The position numbers and the translations under genes are program-made. From Saccharopolyspora aridisoli (GTDB lineage Bacteria > Actinomycetota > Actinomycetes > Mycobacteriales > Pseudonocardiaceae), in contig NZ_SMKV01000019.1 of assembly GCF_004348445.1 (NCBI RefSeq), forward strand, positions 58,027 through 122,026: 64,000 nucleotides of DNA, in the 5' to 3' direction. The notes under the pieces are model-generated. The model saw nothing but the letters and a program-made list of their open reading frames with translations. It had not been told where the DNA came from and did no database searches. Every line of letters starts with the position of its first letter. Position 1 is the first letter of the stretch. This document shows positions 36,275 through 43,982 of this stretch, piece by piece.

Positions 36275-37926
36275 CCCTGCTGGACGATCTGCTCTCGGAG
36301 TCGACGCTTGAGGACCTTGCCCGTCGGCGTGCGCGGCAGCGGGTCCTCGTGCACCACCACGTTCGTTGGAACCTTGAACCCCGCCAATCGATCTCGCACG
36401 TGTGCTCGCAATTCCTCGGGATCGACGGGGGTCTTGAGGTTCACCACCGCCGCTACCTCCTCGCCCAGCGTGGCGTGCGGCAGCCCGATGACGGCGACGT
36501 CGGCGACCGCCGGATGCTCGTGCAGAGCGGCCTCGACTTCGGCGCAGTAGACGTTCTCGCCGCCCCGGATCACCACGTCCTTGAGACGGTCCACGACGTA
36601 CACCCACCCGTCGTCGACGTAGCCGAGGTCACCGGTGTGGAACCAGCCGTCGGTGAAGGACTCCGCGGTGGCTTCGGGCAGGTTCCAGTACCCGCGCACG
36701 ACGCTGGGCCCCCGGAACCACAGCTCGCCGATCTCGCCGTCCGAGAGGTCGTCGCCGGTCGCCGGGTCGACGACGCGGATCTCGGCGCCCGGAACGAGTT
36801 TTCCGACGCTGTCGGGGTGCTCTTGGTAGTCCTCGCCGGAGTTGCCGACGACCGTGGAGGTCGTCTCGGTCAACCCGTAGCCGCTGGCCGCGCTGCTGCC
36901 GAGCCCGCCGATGCGCTGCACGAGGTCGGGCGGGATCGGAGCGCCGCCCATCGTGACGCCCTCCAGGCCGCGCACCGAATCGCTGTTCTCGACCAGGTCC
37001 CGCATCACCGTGGGAACACCGGCGGCGCTGGTCAGATCGTTGTCGCGGATCAGCTTCTCGGCCTGCGCCCGGTCCCAGCGGTACATCGTTGCCAGCTTCG
37101 CCCCCGCGAGGGTCGCGAAGCACAGCACGGTGATGCCGGCGATGTGGAACATCGGGAACGTCAGCAGCGCCCCGGGCTGCGGGTCGTTCGAGTCGGGTTC
37201 GGGGAAGGTGCCGCCGTTGGCGATGGCCGAACCGACCTTGCGGGTGACGACGGTGTTGAGCAGGTTCGTGACGTGGTTGCGGTGCGTGGCGACCGCTCCC
37301 TTGGGGCGTCCGGTGGTGCCGGAGGTGTAGAGGATCGTGGAGTCGTCGTCGGGTTCGATGACGACCGCGGGCGGCTGCACGTCGTCCGGGAACCCGGCGA
37401 TCAGGTCCGCCCAGGGCCGCACCCCCGGTCCCGGTTCGCCGCCGCGCACCTCGACGACCGGGACGTCGCGGTCGAGCAGCTCCGTGCGCTCGGGGTCGGC
37501 GAACACGAGCTTCGCTCCGCTGTCGGTCATGCCGTAGCGCAGCTCGTCGCGCGACCACCAGGCGTTGAGCGGGACGGCGACGAGCCCCGCGACTTGGATG
37601 GCCCAGAAGATCGGCACCCACTCCGGGAAGTTGCGCATCGCGATGGCGACGCGGTCGCCGCTGGTCAGCCCGTACTCCTCGCGCAGCGCTCGGGCCAGTC
37701 CCGCGACGAGCCGCTGGTGCTCGGTGAAGGTGCAGCGGTGGTCCTCGTAGATGAGGAAGTCGTTGTCGCCGTGGAAGGCGCTGAGCAGGGCGGCATCGCG
37801 CAGGGTGCGCAGCGGTTCGGCGTAGACGCGCATGGGTGTTCCGCGCACCACGGCGTCGATCATCTCGAAGTCGCCGCCGGGTCCGATGAGCTCGTCCAGC
37901 AGGCGTTCGCGCAGTTCGTCAGACAC
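36271..37926 (-). CDS. Acyl-CoA synthetase (AMP-forming, FadD-like)
   Basis: A 551-residue ANL-superfamily ligase. It activates a carboxylic acid to its CoA thioester through an acyl-adenylate. P-loop YTSGTTGRPKG at 200-210, YGLTETTS, the hinge region around GDLGYVDDGWVYVVDRLKD, and the catalytic Lys537 in PTGKVLKRR are all present. The GTG start at 37926 follows GGGGAGG and overlaps the end of the upstream kinase gene by 8 bases. In the operon it is the entry enzyme: it would feed hydroxy or fatty acids to the kinases, dehydrogenase and hydratase. Confidence 0.92.
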   Translation of the reverse strand: MSDELRERLLDELIGPGGDFEMIDAVVRGTPMRVYAEPLRTLRDAALLSAFHGDNDFLIYEDHRCTFTEHQRLVAGLARALREEYGLTSGDRVAIAMRNFPEWVPIFWAIQVAGLVAVPLNAWWSRDELRYGMTDSGAKLVFADPERTELLDRDVPVVEVRGGEPGPGVRPWADLIAGFPDDVQPPAVVIEPDDDSTILYTSGTTGRPKGAVATHRNHVTNLLNTVVTRKVGSAIANGGTFPEPDSNDPQPGALLTFPMFHIAGITVLCFATLAGAKLATMYRWDRAQAEKLIRDNDLTSAAGVPTVMRDLVENSDSVRGLEGVTMGGAPIPPDLVQRIGGLGSSAASGYGLTETTSTVVGNSGEDYQEHPDSVGKLVPGAEIRVVDPATGDDLSDGEIGELWFRGPSVVRGYWNLPEATAESFTDGWFHTGDLGYVDDGWVYVVDRLKDVVIRGGENVYCAEVEAALHEHPAVADVAVIGLPHATLGEEVAAVVNLKTPVDPEELRAHVRDRLAGFKVPTNVVVHEDPLPRTPTGKVLKRRLREQIVQQG

Positions 37927-39271
37927 CGTTGCCTCCCCTGGTCGTTCCCTTGGCGTGCTTCGGGTTGGCGACCGCCAGCCGGTCCCGCACTTGCGACCAC
38001 AGCAGCGCGGCGACGTCTTCGCCCCACGGGTCGGCCTCGCCCGACCGCAGCGCGGCTGCCAGCGCGGCGCGATCGGCGAATCCCAGCTCGCCCAGCCGAT
38101 CGCGGTGCCGCCGCTGCTGCTCGGCGCCGAACCGCAGCTCACGTTCCACAGTGGACAGAACGTTCACGGCCACCAGCGACTGGAACCGCATCCTGCCGTC
38201 GAAGGCGGTGAGCACCTCGTCGCGCAGGAAGTCCCGCGTCGCGGCGACGAGTTCGGCGGCGGTCGGCCGCCCGTGCAGGTCCGCGAACTCGGACTCCACC
38301 TGCGGTTCGGCGGCTGATTCCGGGATTCCCAGCTCGGTGAGCAGGTCGTGCTCCTGCTCGCTCACCCTGCGGCCGATCGCGGCGAGCTCCATCGACGGGC
38401 GCGCACCGCTGAGGTGCTGTTCGGCCTGGGCCCGGCAGATCACGCCCCACCTGGCCGTGCCGTAGACCTCCCACCAGCGCACGAGGTCCGGGTCCGGCCG
38501 CGTGCCCGCGATCTCGGCGTAGCCGTCGAACAGGTCGTCCGTCGAACCGAAACCGCCCACCGGCAAGGGAGATCCGAAGCGCCAGGCGTTGGTGCACAGC
38601 CAGCCCAGGTCCTCCATCGGGTCCCCGACGTGCACGAGCTCCCAGTCCAGCACCGCGCGCAGTCCGATCTCGTCGACGATGAGGTTGCCGTTGCGGAAAT
38701 CCCCGTGCACCAGGGACCTCCCCGACCCGGTCGGCCGGTTCTCCCGCAGCCAGCGGAAGGCGACCTCCACGGCCGGGATCGGGTCGCCGAGGCCGTCGTG
38801 GTCAGCGACGAGCTGTTCCAGCGGGTCTGGCTCCGGGAAGCCCTCCGGCACCGGGATCGAGTGGATGCGCGCGGCGGCCCTGCCGAGCTCGCGGGCCAGT
38901 CCGGCGCGCGCGGTGGCGTAGGCGTCCTCCCGCAGCAGGCGCCGGGGAATCGTCTCGCCGTCGACGTGCTCGGTGAGCACGTACGGGGAGCCCAGCACCA
39001 CTTCGTCGGTGCCGTGGTCGACCAGGTGCGGCACCGGGACCCCGGCGTGTTCAGCCGCTTCGAGCGCCTCCGCTTCCCGTGCCATGCCATCGTGACGGGC
39101 CAGACCGGGTGGGTCCCGTCGCAGCACCAAGCGGCCGATGTCGAGCTCGACGAACCACGTCTCCCGGCTCGCCCCGCCGCTGGCCCGCTCCAACCGCGTC
39201 ACCCGCACCGGGCGCCCCTGGACCTCGCTCAGCCGCTTGGCCAGTCGCTCACCGAGTTCCGCAGCCCTCAT
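37919..39271 (-). CDS. APH-fold kinase (phosphotransferase family), likely acyl-CoA-linked, kinase 2
   Basis: 450 residues: an APH-type kinase (about 20-300) plus a ~130-residue C-terminal helical extension not found in kinase 1. Catalytic HGDFRNGN is at 189-196 and DWE at 209-211 (AVLDWELVHVGDPMEDLGWL). As with kinase 1, these blocks match ACAD10/11 and LvaA rather than drug-resistance enzymes. ATG 39271 overlaps the acyl-CoA dehydrogenase stop as ATGA. Why the operon needs two kinases is unclear: two substrates, two successive phosphorylations, or a heteromer are all possible. Confidence 0.85.
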   Translation of the reverse strand: MRAAELGERLAKRLSEVQGRPVRVTRLERASGGASRETWFVELDIGRLVLRRDPPGLARHDGMAREAEALEAAEHAGVPVPHLVDHGTDEVVLGSPYVLTEHVDGETIPRRLLREDAYATARAGLARELGRAAARIHSIPVPEGFPEPDPLEQLVADHDGLGDPIPAVEVAFRWLRENRPTGSGRSLVHGDFRNGNLIVDEIGLRAVLDWELVHVGDPMEDLGWLCTNAWRFGSPLPVGGFGSTDDLFDGYAEIAGTRPDPDLVRWWEVYGTARWGVICRAQAEQHLSGARPSMELAAIGRRVSEQEHDLLTELGIPESAAEPQVESEFADLHGRPTAAELVAATRDFLRDEVLTAFDGRMRFQSLVAVNVLSTVERELRFGAEQQRRHRDRLGELGFADRAALAAALRSGEADPWGEDVAALLWSQVRDRLAVANPKHAKGTTRGGNGV

Positions 39272-40524
39272 GCGCGCCTTCCCGGACCGGCGAAGCCGAA
39301 CAGGTAGCCCGCGACCTTGCGCATCTGCACCTCTTCGGCGCCCTCGGTGATCCGGTAGCGGCGGTGGTGGCGGTAGATGTGCTCGAACGGTGCGTGCCGG
39401 GTGTAGCCGAGCCCGCCGTGCACCTGGATAGCGCGGTCAGCCGCGTCGCACACCAACCGGTTCGCCCGGTAGTTGCACATCGAGACCTTGTCGCTGATCT
39501 CGAAGTTCGGCAGGCGGTCCATCTCCCACGCGGTCTTGCGCACCAGCCAGCGCACCATCTCGGCCTCGGTCTGCAACTCCACGAGCGGCCACTGGATGGC
39601 CTGCCTGCGGGCCAGCGGCTGGCCGAAGGTGACGCGCTCGCGGGCGTAGTCGACGCTGCGGTCGATGCAGAACTGCGCGGCCCCGACACCAGAGGCGGCC
39701 TGGCGGATGCGGTTCTCGTGCACGAAGCACTGCGCCAGCTCCAGACCCCTGCCCTCCTCGCCGAACATCGCCGAGGCAGGCACCCGCACGTCTCGCAGCG
39801 ACACCTCGGCGTGGTCGGTGGGCATGTTGAAGGTCCACCAGTGGAAGTCCACCGAGAACCCCGGCGTGCTGGTGGGCACGACGAACGCGGTGATGCCCCG
39901 GGCATCTCCCGGTTCACCGGAGGTGCGCGCGAAGATCACGTCGTGGGTGGCGGAGTGCATCCCGGAGTTGAAGCGCTTGCCGCCGTTGATGATCCAGTCG
40001 TCGCCGTCGCGGACCGCGGTGGTCTCCAGCCAGGTGGCGTCGCTGCCGTGGTCGGGTTCGGTGAGGCCGAAGCCGAGCCGGGCTCCGCCGGTGAGCATCG
40101 GTTGCAGGAACTCCTGACGCTGCGCCGCGGTCCCGAACTCCAGCATCATGTGCACGACGGGGAAGTTGCCGACGACCGATGCCTCGTTCTGCAGGTCGTT
40201 GTGCAGACCAAGGCCTTTCGCCGCCAGGTGCTCGCGGATCACGGCCATCTCGAAGTTGCCGCCACCACCGCCGCCGACCTCCACCGGCAGCCCGTAGCGC
40301 AGCCATCCTGCCGCGTCGGCGCGCCGGGCCATCTCGCGCAGCAGCGCTTCCCACTCGGGGCGGGGCGTGCCACCTGCCTCGAAATCGGTGCGGGCGTACT
40401 CCCGCCGGTGGTCGAAGAAGCGCACGTTGTCGTCCTGCTGCTGGAGCGGAACGATCTCCGACTCGATGAACTGGTCGAGCTCACCGAGCAGGGCGACGAG
40501 CTCACCGGGCATCGAGAAGTCCAT
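39268..40524 (-). CDS. Acyl-CoA dehydrogenase (ACAD10/11- or LvaC-like by context)
   Basis: A 418-residue FAD enzyme. GFGLTEPDHGSDATWLETTA is the flavin/substrate block; GFSVDFHWWTFNMPTDHAEVSLRDVRVP and FGQPLARRQAIQWPLVEL follow; the C-terminal block reads VHGGLGYTRHAPFEHIYRHHRRYRITEGAEEVQMRKVAGYLFG, with Glu in ITEGAEE at the usual catalytic-base position. In the ACAD10/11 and LvaC systems the dehydrogenase acts on 4-phosphoacyl-CoA and eliminates phosphate. That role here is inferred from the two adjacent kinases. ATG 40524 has AAGGAGG 7 bases upstream. An operator-like palindrome overlaps its leader. Confidence 0.9.
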   Translation of the reverse strand: MDFSMPGELVALLGELDQFIESEIVPLQQQDDNVRFFDHRREYARTDFEAGGTPRPEWEALLREMARRADAAGWLRYGLPVEVGGGGGGNFEMAVIREHLAAKGLGLHNDLQNEASVVGNFPVVHMMLEFGTAAQRQEFLQPMLTGGARLGFGLTEPDHGSDATWLETTAVRDGDDWIINGGKRFNSGMHSATHDVIFARTSGEPGDARGITAFVVPTSTPGFSVDFHWWTFNMPTDHAEVSLRDVRVPASAMFGEEGRGLELAQCFVHENRIRQAASGVGAAQFCIDRSVDYARERVTFGQPLARRQAIQWPLVELQTEAEMVRWLVRKTAWEMDRLPNFEISDKVSMCNYRANRLVCDAADRAIQVHGGLGYTRHAPFEHIYRHHRRYRITEGAEEVQMRKVAGYLFGFAGPGRRA

Positions 40525-40532
40525 GCAAGCCT

Positions 40533-40550
40533 CCTTAGCGCCCGTTCAGT
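40533..40550. promoter_or_regulatory. Operator-like site before the acyl-CoA dehydrogenase gene
   Basis: On the minus strand ACTGAACGGGCGCTAAGG shares 13 of 18 positions with the palindrome upstream of the enoyl-CoA hydratase gene (41404-41421). It overlaps the ribosome binding site region, so a bound repressor could block an internal promoter. Confidence 0.45.
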
Positions 40551-40587
40551 GACCTTAAGCACACGTTCCGGCTGGCACAAGAGGGCG

Positions 40588-41379
40588 TCAGTCGACCAAC
40601 CACTCGCCGGTGAACTGCGGTTCGGTCTTGTTCACGAAGGCCCGGAACGCCGCGGGCGCGTCGGCGGTCGCGAAGTTGACCGACTGGGCCCGGGCCTCGG
40701 ATTCCAGCGCTTCGCGGAACGTCTGCTGACCTGCGGCGTTGAGCATGGCCTTGCTCTGCGAGATCGCCACCGGAGCCCCGCACGCGAGCGTGTCGGCGAG
40801 GTTGTCGACGAAGTTGTCCAGCTCGTCGTCGCCCTTCACCCAGGTGACCAGCCCGAGCTCGCGGGCCTCCTCGGCGCCGATGATCTCGCCGAGCAGCGCC
40901 AACCGCTTGGCCTGCTGCAGACCGACCAGGCGAGGCAGCAACCAGGAGCCGCCGAAGTCCAGCGACAGGCCGCGCTTGGCGAAGATCTGCGAATACCGGG
41001 CGTCCGGTGTCGAGACCAGCAGGTCGCAGCCCAGCGCCAGGTTCCAGCCCGCCCCCACCGCGACGCCGCGCACCTTGGCGATCACCGGCTTCGACAGCTC
41101 GTGCAACGTCAGCGCCACGTCGTTGACCCGGTGCATGCGGCTCAGCGGATGCCCGCCCCGGTCGGCGGAGAGGTCGGCACCGGCGCAGAAGTCCCCACCG
41201 GCCCCGGTCAGCACCACGGCCCGCACGGCGTCGTCGAGCTCCGCGCTGCGCAATGCCTCGTGGAGCGCATCCCAGGTCGGCGGGTCGATGGCGTTCTTGC
41301 GCTGCGGCCGGTTCAGCGTCAACGTCAGCACGGGCCCACGCTGCTCCGCCAGAACGGTGTCACTGTCCACTGTGCTCAC
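40588..41379 (-). CDS. Enoyl-CoA hydratase/isomerase (crotonase family)
   Basis: 263 residues. GDFCAGADLS forms the first half of the oxyanion hole, and KVRGVAVGAGWNLALGCDL the second. The usual catalytic-Glu region reads RGLSLDFGGSWLLPRLVG, with Asp where hydratases have Glu or a hydrophobic residue; the DxGGSWLLPR form is common in PaaG-like isomerases, so double-bond isomerisation is as likely as hydration. The GTG start at 41379 follows GGAGGG. It is the first gene of the operon; the gap to the dehydrogenase is 63 bases and contains a second operator-like site. Confidence 0.88.
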   Translation of the reverse strand: MSTVDSDTVLAEQRGPVLTLTLNRPQRKNAIDPPTWDALHEALRSAELDDAVRAVVLTGAGGDFCAGADLSADRGGHPLSRMHRVNDVALTLHELSKPVIAKVRGVAVGAGWNLALGCDLLVSTPDARYSQIFAKRGLSLDFGGSWLLPRLVGLQQAKRLALLGEIIGAEEARELGLVTWVKGDDELDNFVDNLADTLACGAPVAISQSKAMLNAAGQQTFREALESEARAQSVNFATADAPAAFRAFVNKTEPQFTGEWLVD

Positions 41380-41403
41380 ACGCCCTCCGCCGAACTCCGA
41401 TGC

Positions 41404-41421
41404 ACTTATCGATCGCTAAGT
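41404..41421. promoter_or_regulatory. Operator-like palindrome upstream of the acyl-CoA operon
   Basis: ACTTATCGATCGCTAAGT is an 18-bp near-perfect palindrome (16 of 18 positions symmetrical), 25 bases before the first gene's start. Size and form suit a TetR- or MarR-type repressor. No regulator gene is adjacent. The ~250 bases beyond it (41422-41675) show no convincing gene, only a short plus-strand frame ending at 41640. Confidence 0.6.
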
Positions 41422-41675
41422 TAACACCCGGAACTCGAAAACGTAACCAACCACAACGGGGCATTCGCTCGTCGACCATCCGGCGACCGACGAGCTGACA
41501 CCACCCGGAGCGCGCGAACCCGCCGCCGAGTCCGGTCAGGTCAAGCATCGCCTCTACGGCGACCTCGCCGCTGCGATGACCGGGGCGAGGTTCGTCGGTT
41601 GGACGATGCGGGGCATTCGGACATGGCTGGAGCAGGGCTGATGCCGTGGTTCGGGCGGTTCGCGATGTGGTGTGA

Positions 41676-42245
41676 CTAGCGGGCGATGCCCGTGCCGACG
41701 AGGGTGGTGGCGTCGAGCTCGGCCAGGCCCACCTCGTCGAGGCGGGTGAGGTAGCGGTCCCGGACTCGGGCGACCTGATCGGGGTCGAGGCCGCTGAGGA
41801 CGCCCCGGTAGCCGGAGCCGAGGACGAGCAGCCAGGCGACCTCGGGTGTCATCAACAAGCTCCGCTCGTGCACAGCGACGTCCACTTCGGACAGGCCGAG
41901 GTCGTTCAGCCAGCTGGCGAACGTGTCCGGCTGGTTGATGCGGTCGCCGGGACGCTTCGGCCGCTCGCCGGGCGGCTCGGCACCGGCCGCCTCCGCGACG
42001 GCGAGGGCGAGCTGCCTTCCCGCCGGGTCCATCGCACCACGACGCCAGATCGTGAACGCGACCCGGCCTCCCGGCCTGGCCGTCCCGATGAGGTGCCTGG
42101 TGCCGGCTTCCACGTCAGGGAAGAAGAAGATGCCCAGCGCCGACTGGACGAGGTCGTACCCGGAACCGCCCCAGCTGGTGACGTCGGCCTCGTGGGTCTT
42201 CAGCTGCGACAGCCCGGCGGCCCGTTCGCGCAGCTCGGCGATCAT
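41676..42245 (-). pseudogene. N-terminally truncated SAM-dependent methyltransferase
   Basis: 189 residues that match the back two thirds of a class I methyltransferase. YDLVQSALGIFFFPDVEAGTRHLIGTARPGGRVAFTIW corresponds to motifs II and III, and DTFASWLNDLGLSEVDVAVHE follows. The motif I glycine loop (VLDVGCGTG type) that binds SAM is missing; the frame opens directly with MIAELRERAAGLSQLKTHEAD, normally the strand after motif I. No ribosome binding site is close. It was probably cut when the L36 gene region joined here. It is not expected to be active. Confidence 0.65.
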
Positions 42246-42290
42246 CGGGCCGTGCCGACCTCGCCCTGTCGTGCCATGGCCGCTCCTCCT

Positions 42291-42413
42291 TCAGCCCTGG
42301 CGAACCTTGTAGCGCGGGGTCTTCTTGTTGATCACGAAGGTCTTTCCGTGCCGGCGGATCACCTGAGCCCCGGGCTTCTGCTTCAACGACTTCAACGACT
42401 TGCGCACCTTCAC
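42291..42413 (-). CDS. rpmJ: 50S ribosomal protein L36, zinc-independent (C-minus) paralogue
   Basis: A 40-residue protein, [20 protein letters not shown] and so on, ending [11 protein letters not shown]. It has no Cys, so it cannot bind zinc as the standard L36 does. Such paralogues replace zinc-containing L36 under zinc starvation and are usually repressed by Zur. GTG 42413 is chosen by homology; a 125-codon open frame extends further upstream but reads through the Zur-type box and a tandem repeat. A perfect inverted repeat typical of Zur sites lies 47 bases upstream. Confidence 0.92.
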   Translation of the reverse strand: MKVRKSLKSLKQKPGAQVIRRHGKTFVINKKTPRYKVRQG

Positions 42414-42459
42414 CGTTCCACGACCTTCCTCCAGAGCGACGCACTCCACCCTATCGAAA

Positions 42460-42476
42460 ATGACAACCATTGTCAT
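42460..42476. promoter_or_regulatory. Zur-type box upstream of the zinc-independent L36 gene
   Basis: ATGACAACCATTGTCAT: two perfect 7-base arms around a 3-base centre, in a locally AT-rich stretch. It resembles actinobacterial Zur boxes (TGAnAAnnnTTnTCA). Zur control of C-minus ribosomal proteins is well established in Streptomyces and Mycobacterium. Confidence 0.75.
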
Positions 42477-42510
42477 CACAACAACCAGGTCCCGGTTCCC
42501 ATGGAACTCA

Positions 42511-42558
42511 GGTACCGGAGTTCCACTGAAATCGGGTGCCGGAGTTCCACTGAAATCC
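42511..42558. repeat. Tandem 24-bp direct repeat, two units
   Basis: Units 42511-42534 and 42535-42558 differ at only two positions (ggtaccgg... and ggtgccgg...; last base g/c). A partial third unit starts the flank. It lies between the Zur-type box and the flavoenzyme gene, in non-coding DNA. Confidence 0.8.
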
Positions 42559-42819
42559 GGGGCCGGATCACCGTCGGTGACCTCGGTGTGGGTGGTTCTG
42601 GTGCGAACCGTCCGGGCAGAACCGGCATTGATCATGGGCGGGTCGGACCAGAACCGCCCCCTGGACACTCGTGCCGAACGGGCGCGGATGGCTCCGGGCG
42701 TTGTTCACGATCACCTGGCGCCTGCGGCGGTAGCATCTGCGGCGTGCTGGACCAGGTGCGCTTCGTCTTTCGGGTGCGTCCTGGAACCTCATGACGGCGC
42801 CGGACGCGGAGGAGACCAC

Positions 42820-43977
42820 GTGACCGCACCGACGGACGTACTGCGTCTCGTCACCGAAGCCCGCCCGAAGCTCGAAGGCAACCGCGAGAGCAACGACCGG
42901 CTGCGCAGGCTCAGCGACGAGACGGTCTCCTGCCTCGTCGACACCGGAGTGATGCGAGCGCTGGTGCCCGCGCGCTTCGGCGGTGGGGAGTGCTCGCTGC
43001 GCACCGCGATCGACGCGACGTGCGAGGTCGCGAAAGCCGACCCCTCCGCCGGGTGGGTGGTGATGATCCTCGGCTCCGGCGCGTTCCTCAGCGGGATGTT
43101 CCCGCCGCTCGCGCAGGAGGAGGTCTACGCCGACGGTCCCGACACCCGCGTGTGCACCGTGCTCGCACCGAAGTCCACGGCGCGGGCGGTCGACGGCGGC
43201 TGGCTGCTGACCGGGCGCTGGGGCCCGGCCTCCGGATGCCTGCACTCGCAGTGGGCGATGATCGGATTCCCCGGCGTCGACGGCGATGCGTCCCTCGCGC
43301 TGGTCCCGATGGCGGAACTGGCCGTCGAGGACACCTGGTTCACCACCGGCATGCGTGCCACCGGCAGCAACCTGCTCGTCGGGAGCGACGTGTTCGTCCC
43401 CGAGCACCGGGTCCTGCGGTTCGCCTCCGCCATCCGCGGCCGGTTCCCCGCGGGGCGCCCGGCGGAGTCCCGCTACCGCTCAGCGCTGATGTCCACGCTG
43501 GCGACCTACATGATCGCGCCCTACCTCGGGATGGCCTCCGCCGCGCTGGACCACGTCGTGGCAGGCGCCGACACCAAGGGCATCGCGTTCACCCACTACG
43601 AGCGCCAGCGCGACTCCACGGCGTTCCAGCTGGCCGTCGCCGACGCCTCGATGAAGATCGACCTGGCCCAGCTGATCGCGGAGAACTCCGCCTCCGTCGT
43701 CGACGGCCACGCCGACGCCGGTACCTTCCCCGACGACCTCACCAGGGCCAGGATCCGCCAGCACACCGGCCACGCCGCGCAGCTGTGCCGGCAGGCGGTC
43801 GACGACCTCGTCACCGCGCACGGCGCCGCGGCGTTCTCCGAGACGAGCCCGCTGCAGGCGCACGTGCGCGACATCCACACCGCATCGCGGCACGCCGTGG
43901 CCAATCCTGCCTCGTGCGCCGAGGTCTTCGGCCGCGCGCTGCTGGGCGTCGAGCCGAACATCACCGACATGATCTGA
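42820..43977 (+). CDS. Acyl-CoA dehydrogenase-fold flavoprotein (group D monooxygenase-like)
   Basis: 385 residues. N-terminal helical domain (DETVSCLVDTGVMRALVPARFGGGE), a beta domain (GGWLLTGRWGPASGCLHSQWAMIGF) and a C-terminal four-helix bundle, as in HsaA/HpaB-like flavin-dependent monooxygenases and related dehydrogenase-fold proteins. The acyl-CoA dehydrogenase catalytic Glu block is not evident, which favours a monooxygenase using FMNH2 or FADH2 from a separate reductase. No reductase gene is adjacent. GTG 42820 has GGAGGAG 5 bases upstream. It is convergent with the LarA-type gene (5-base gap). Substrate unknown. Confidence 0.75.
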   Translation: MTAPTDVLRLVTEARPKLEGNRESNDRLRRLSDETVSCLVDTGVMRALVPARFGGGECSLRTAIDATCEVAKADPSAGWVVMILGSGAFLSGMFPPLAQEEVYADGPDTRVCTVLAPKSTARAVDGGWLLTGRWGPASGCLHSQWAMIGFPGVDGDASLALVPMAELAVEDTWFTTGMRATGSNLLVGSDVFVPEHRVLRFASAIRGRFPAGRPAESRYRSALMSTLATYMIAPYLGMASAALDHVVAGADTKGIAFTHYERQRDSTAFQLAVADASMKIDLAQLIAENSASVVDGHADAGTFPDDLTRARIRQHTGHAAQLCRQAVDDLVTAHGAAAFSETSPLQAHVRDIHTASRHAVANPASCAEVFGRALLGVEPNITDMI

Positions 43978-43982
43978 CGCGA

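Noticed and set aside
35243..39271. Aminoglycoside resistance by the two APH-fold proteins
   Set aside because: Operon partners are acyl-CoA enzymes and the motifs match ACAD10/11-type kinases, not drug phosphotransferases.
39079..41424. A 781-codon plus-strand frame across the acyl-CoA operon
   Set aside because: Antisense to three well-supported genes; low-complexity translation.
42414..42668. A 125-residue form of L36 with DFSGTPxP repeats
   Set aside because: The extra part runs through the Zur-type box and the tandem repeat; L36 homology begins at the GTG at 42413.
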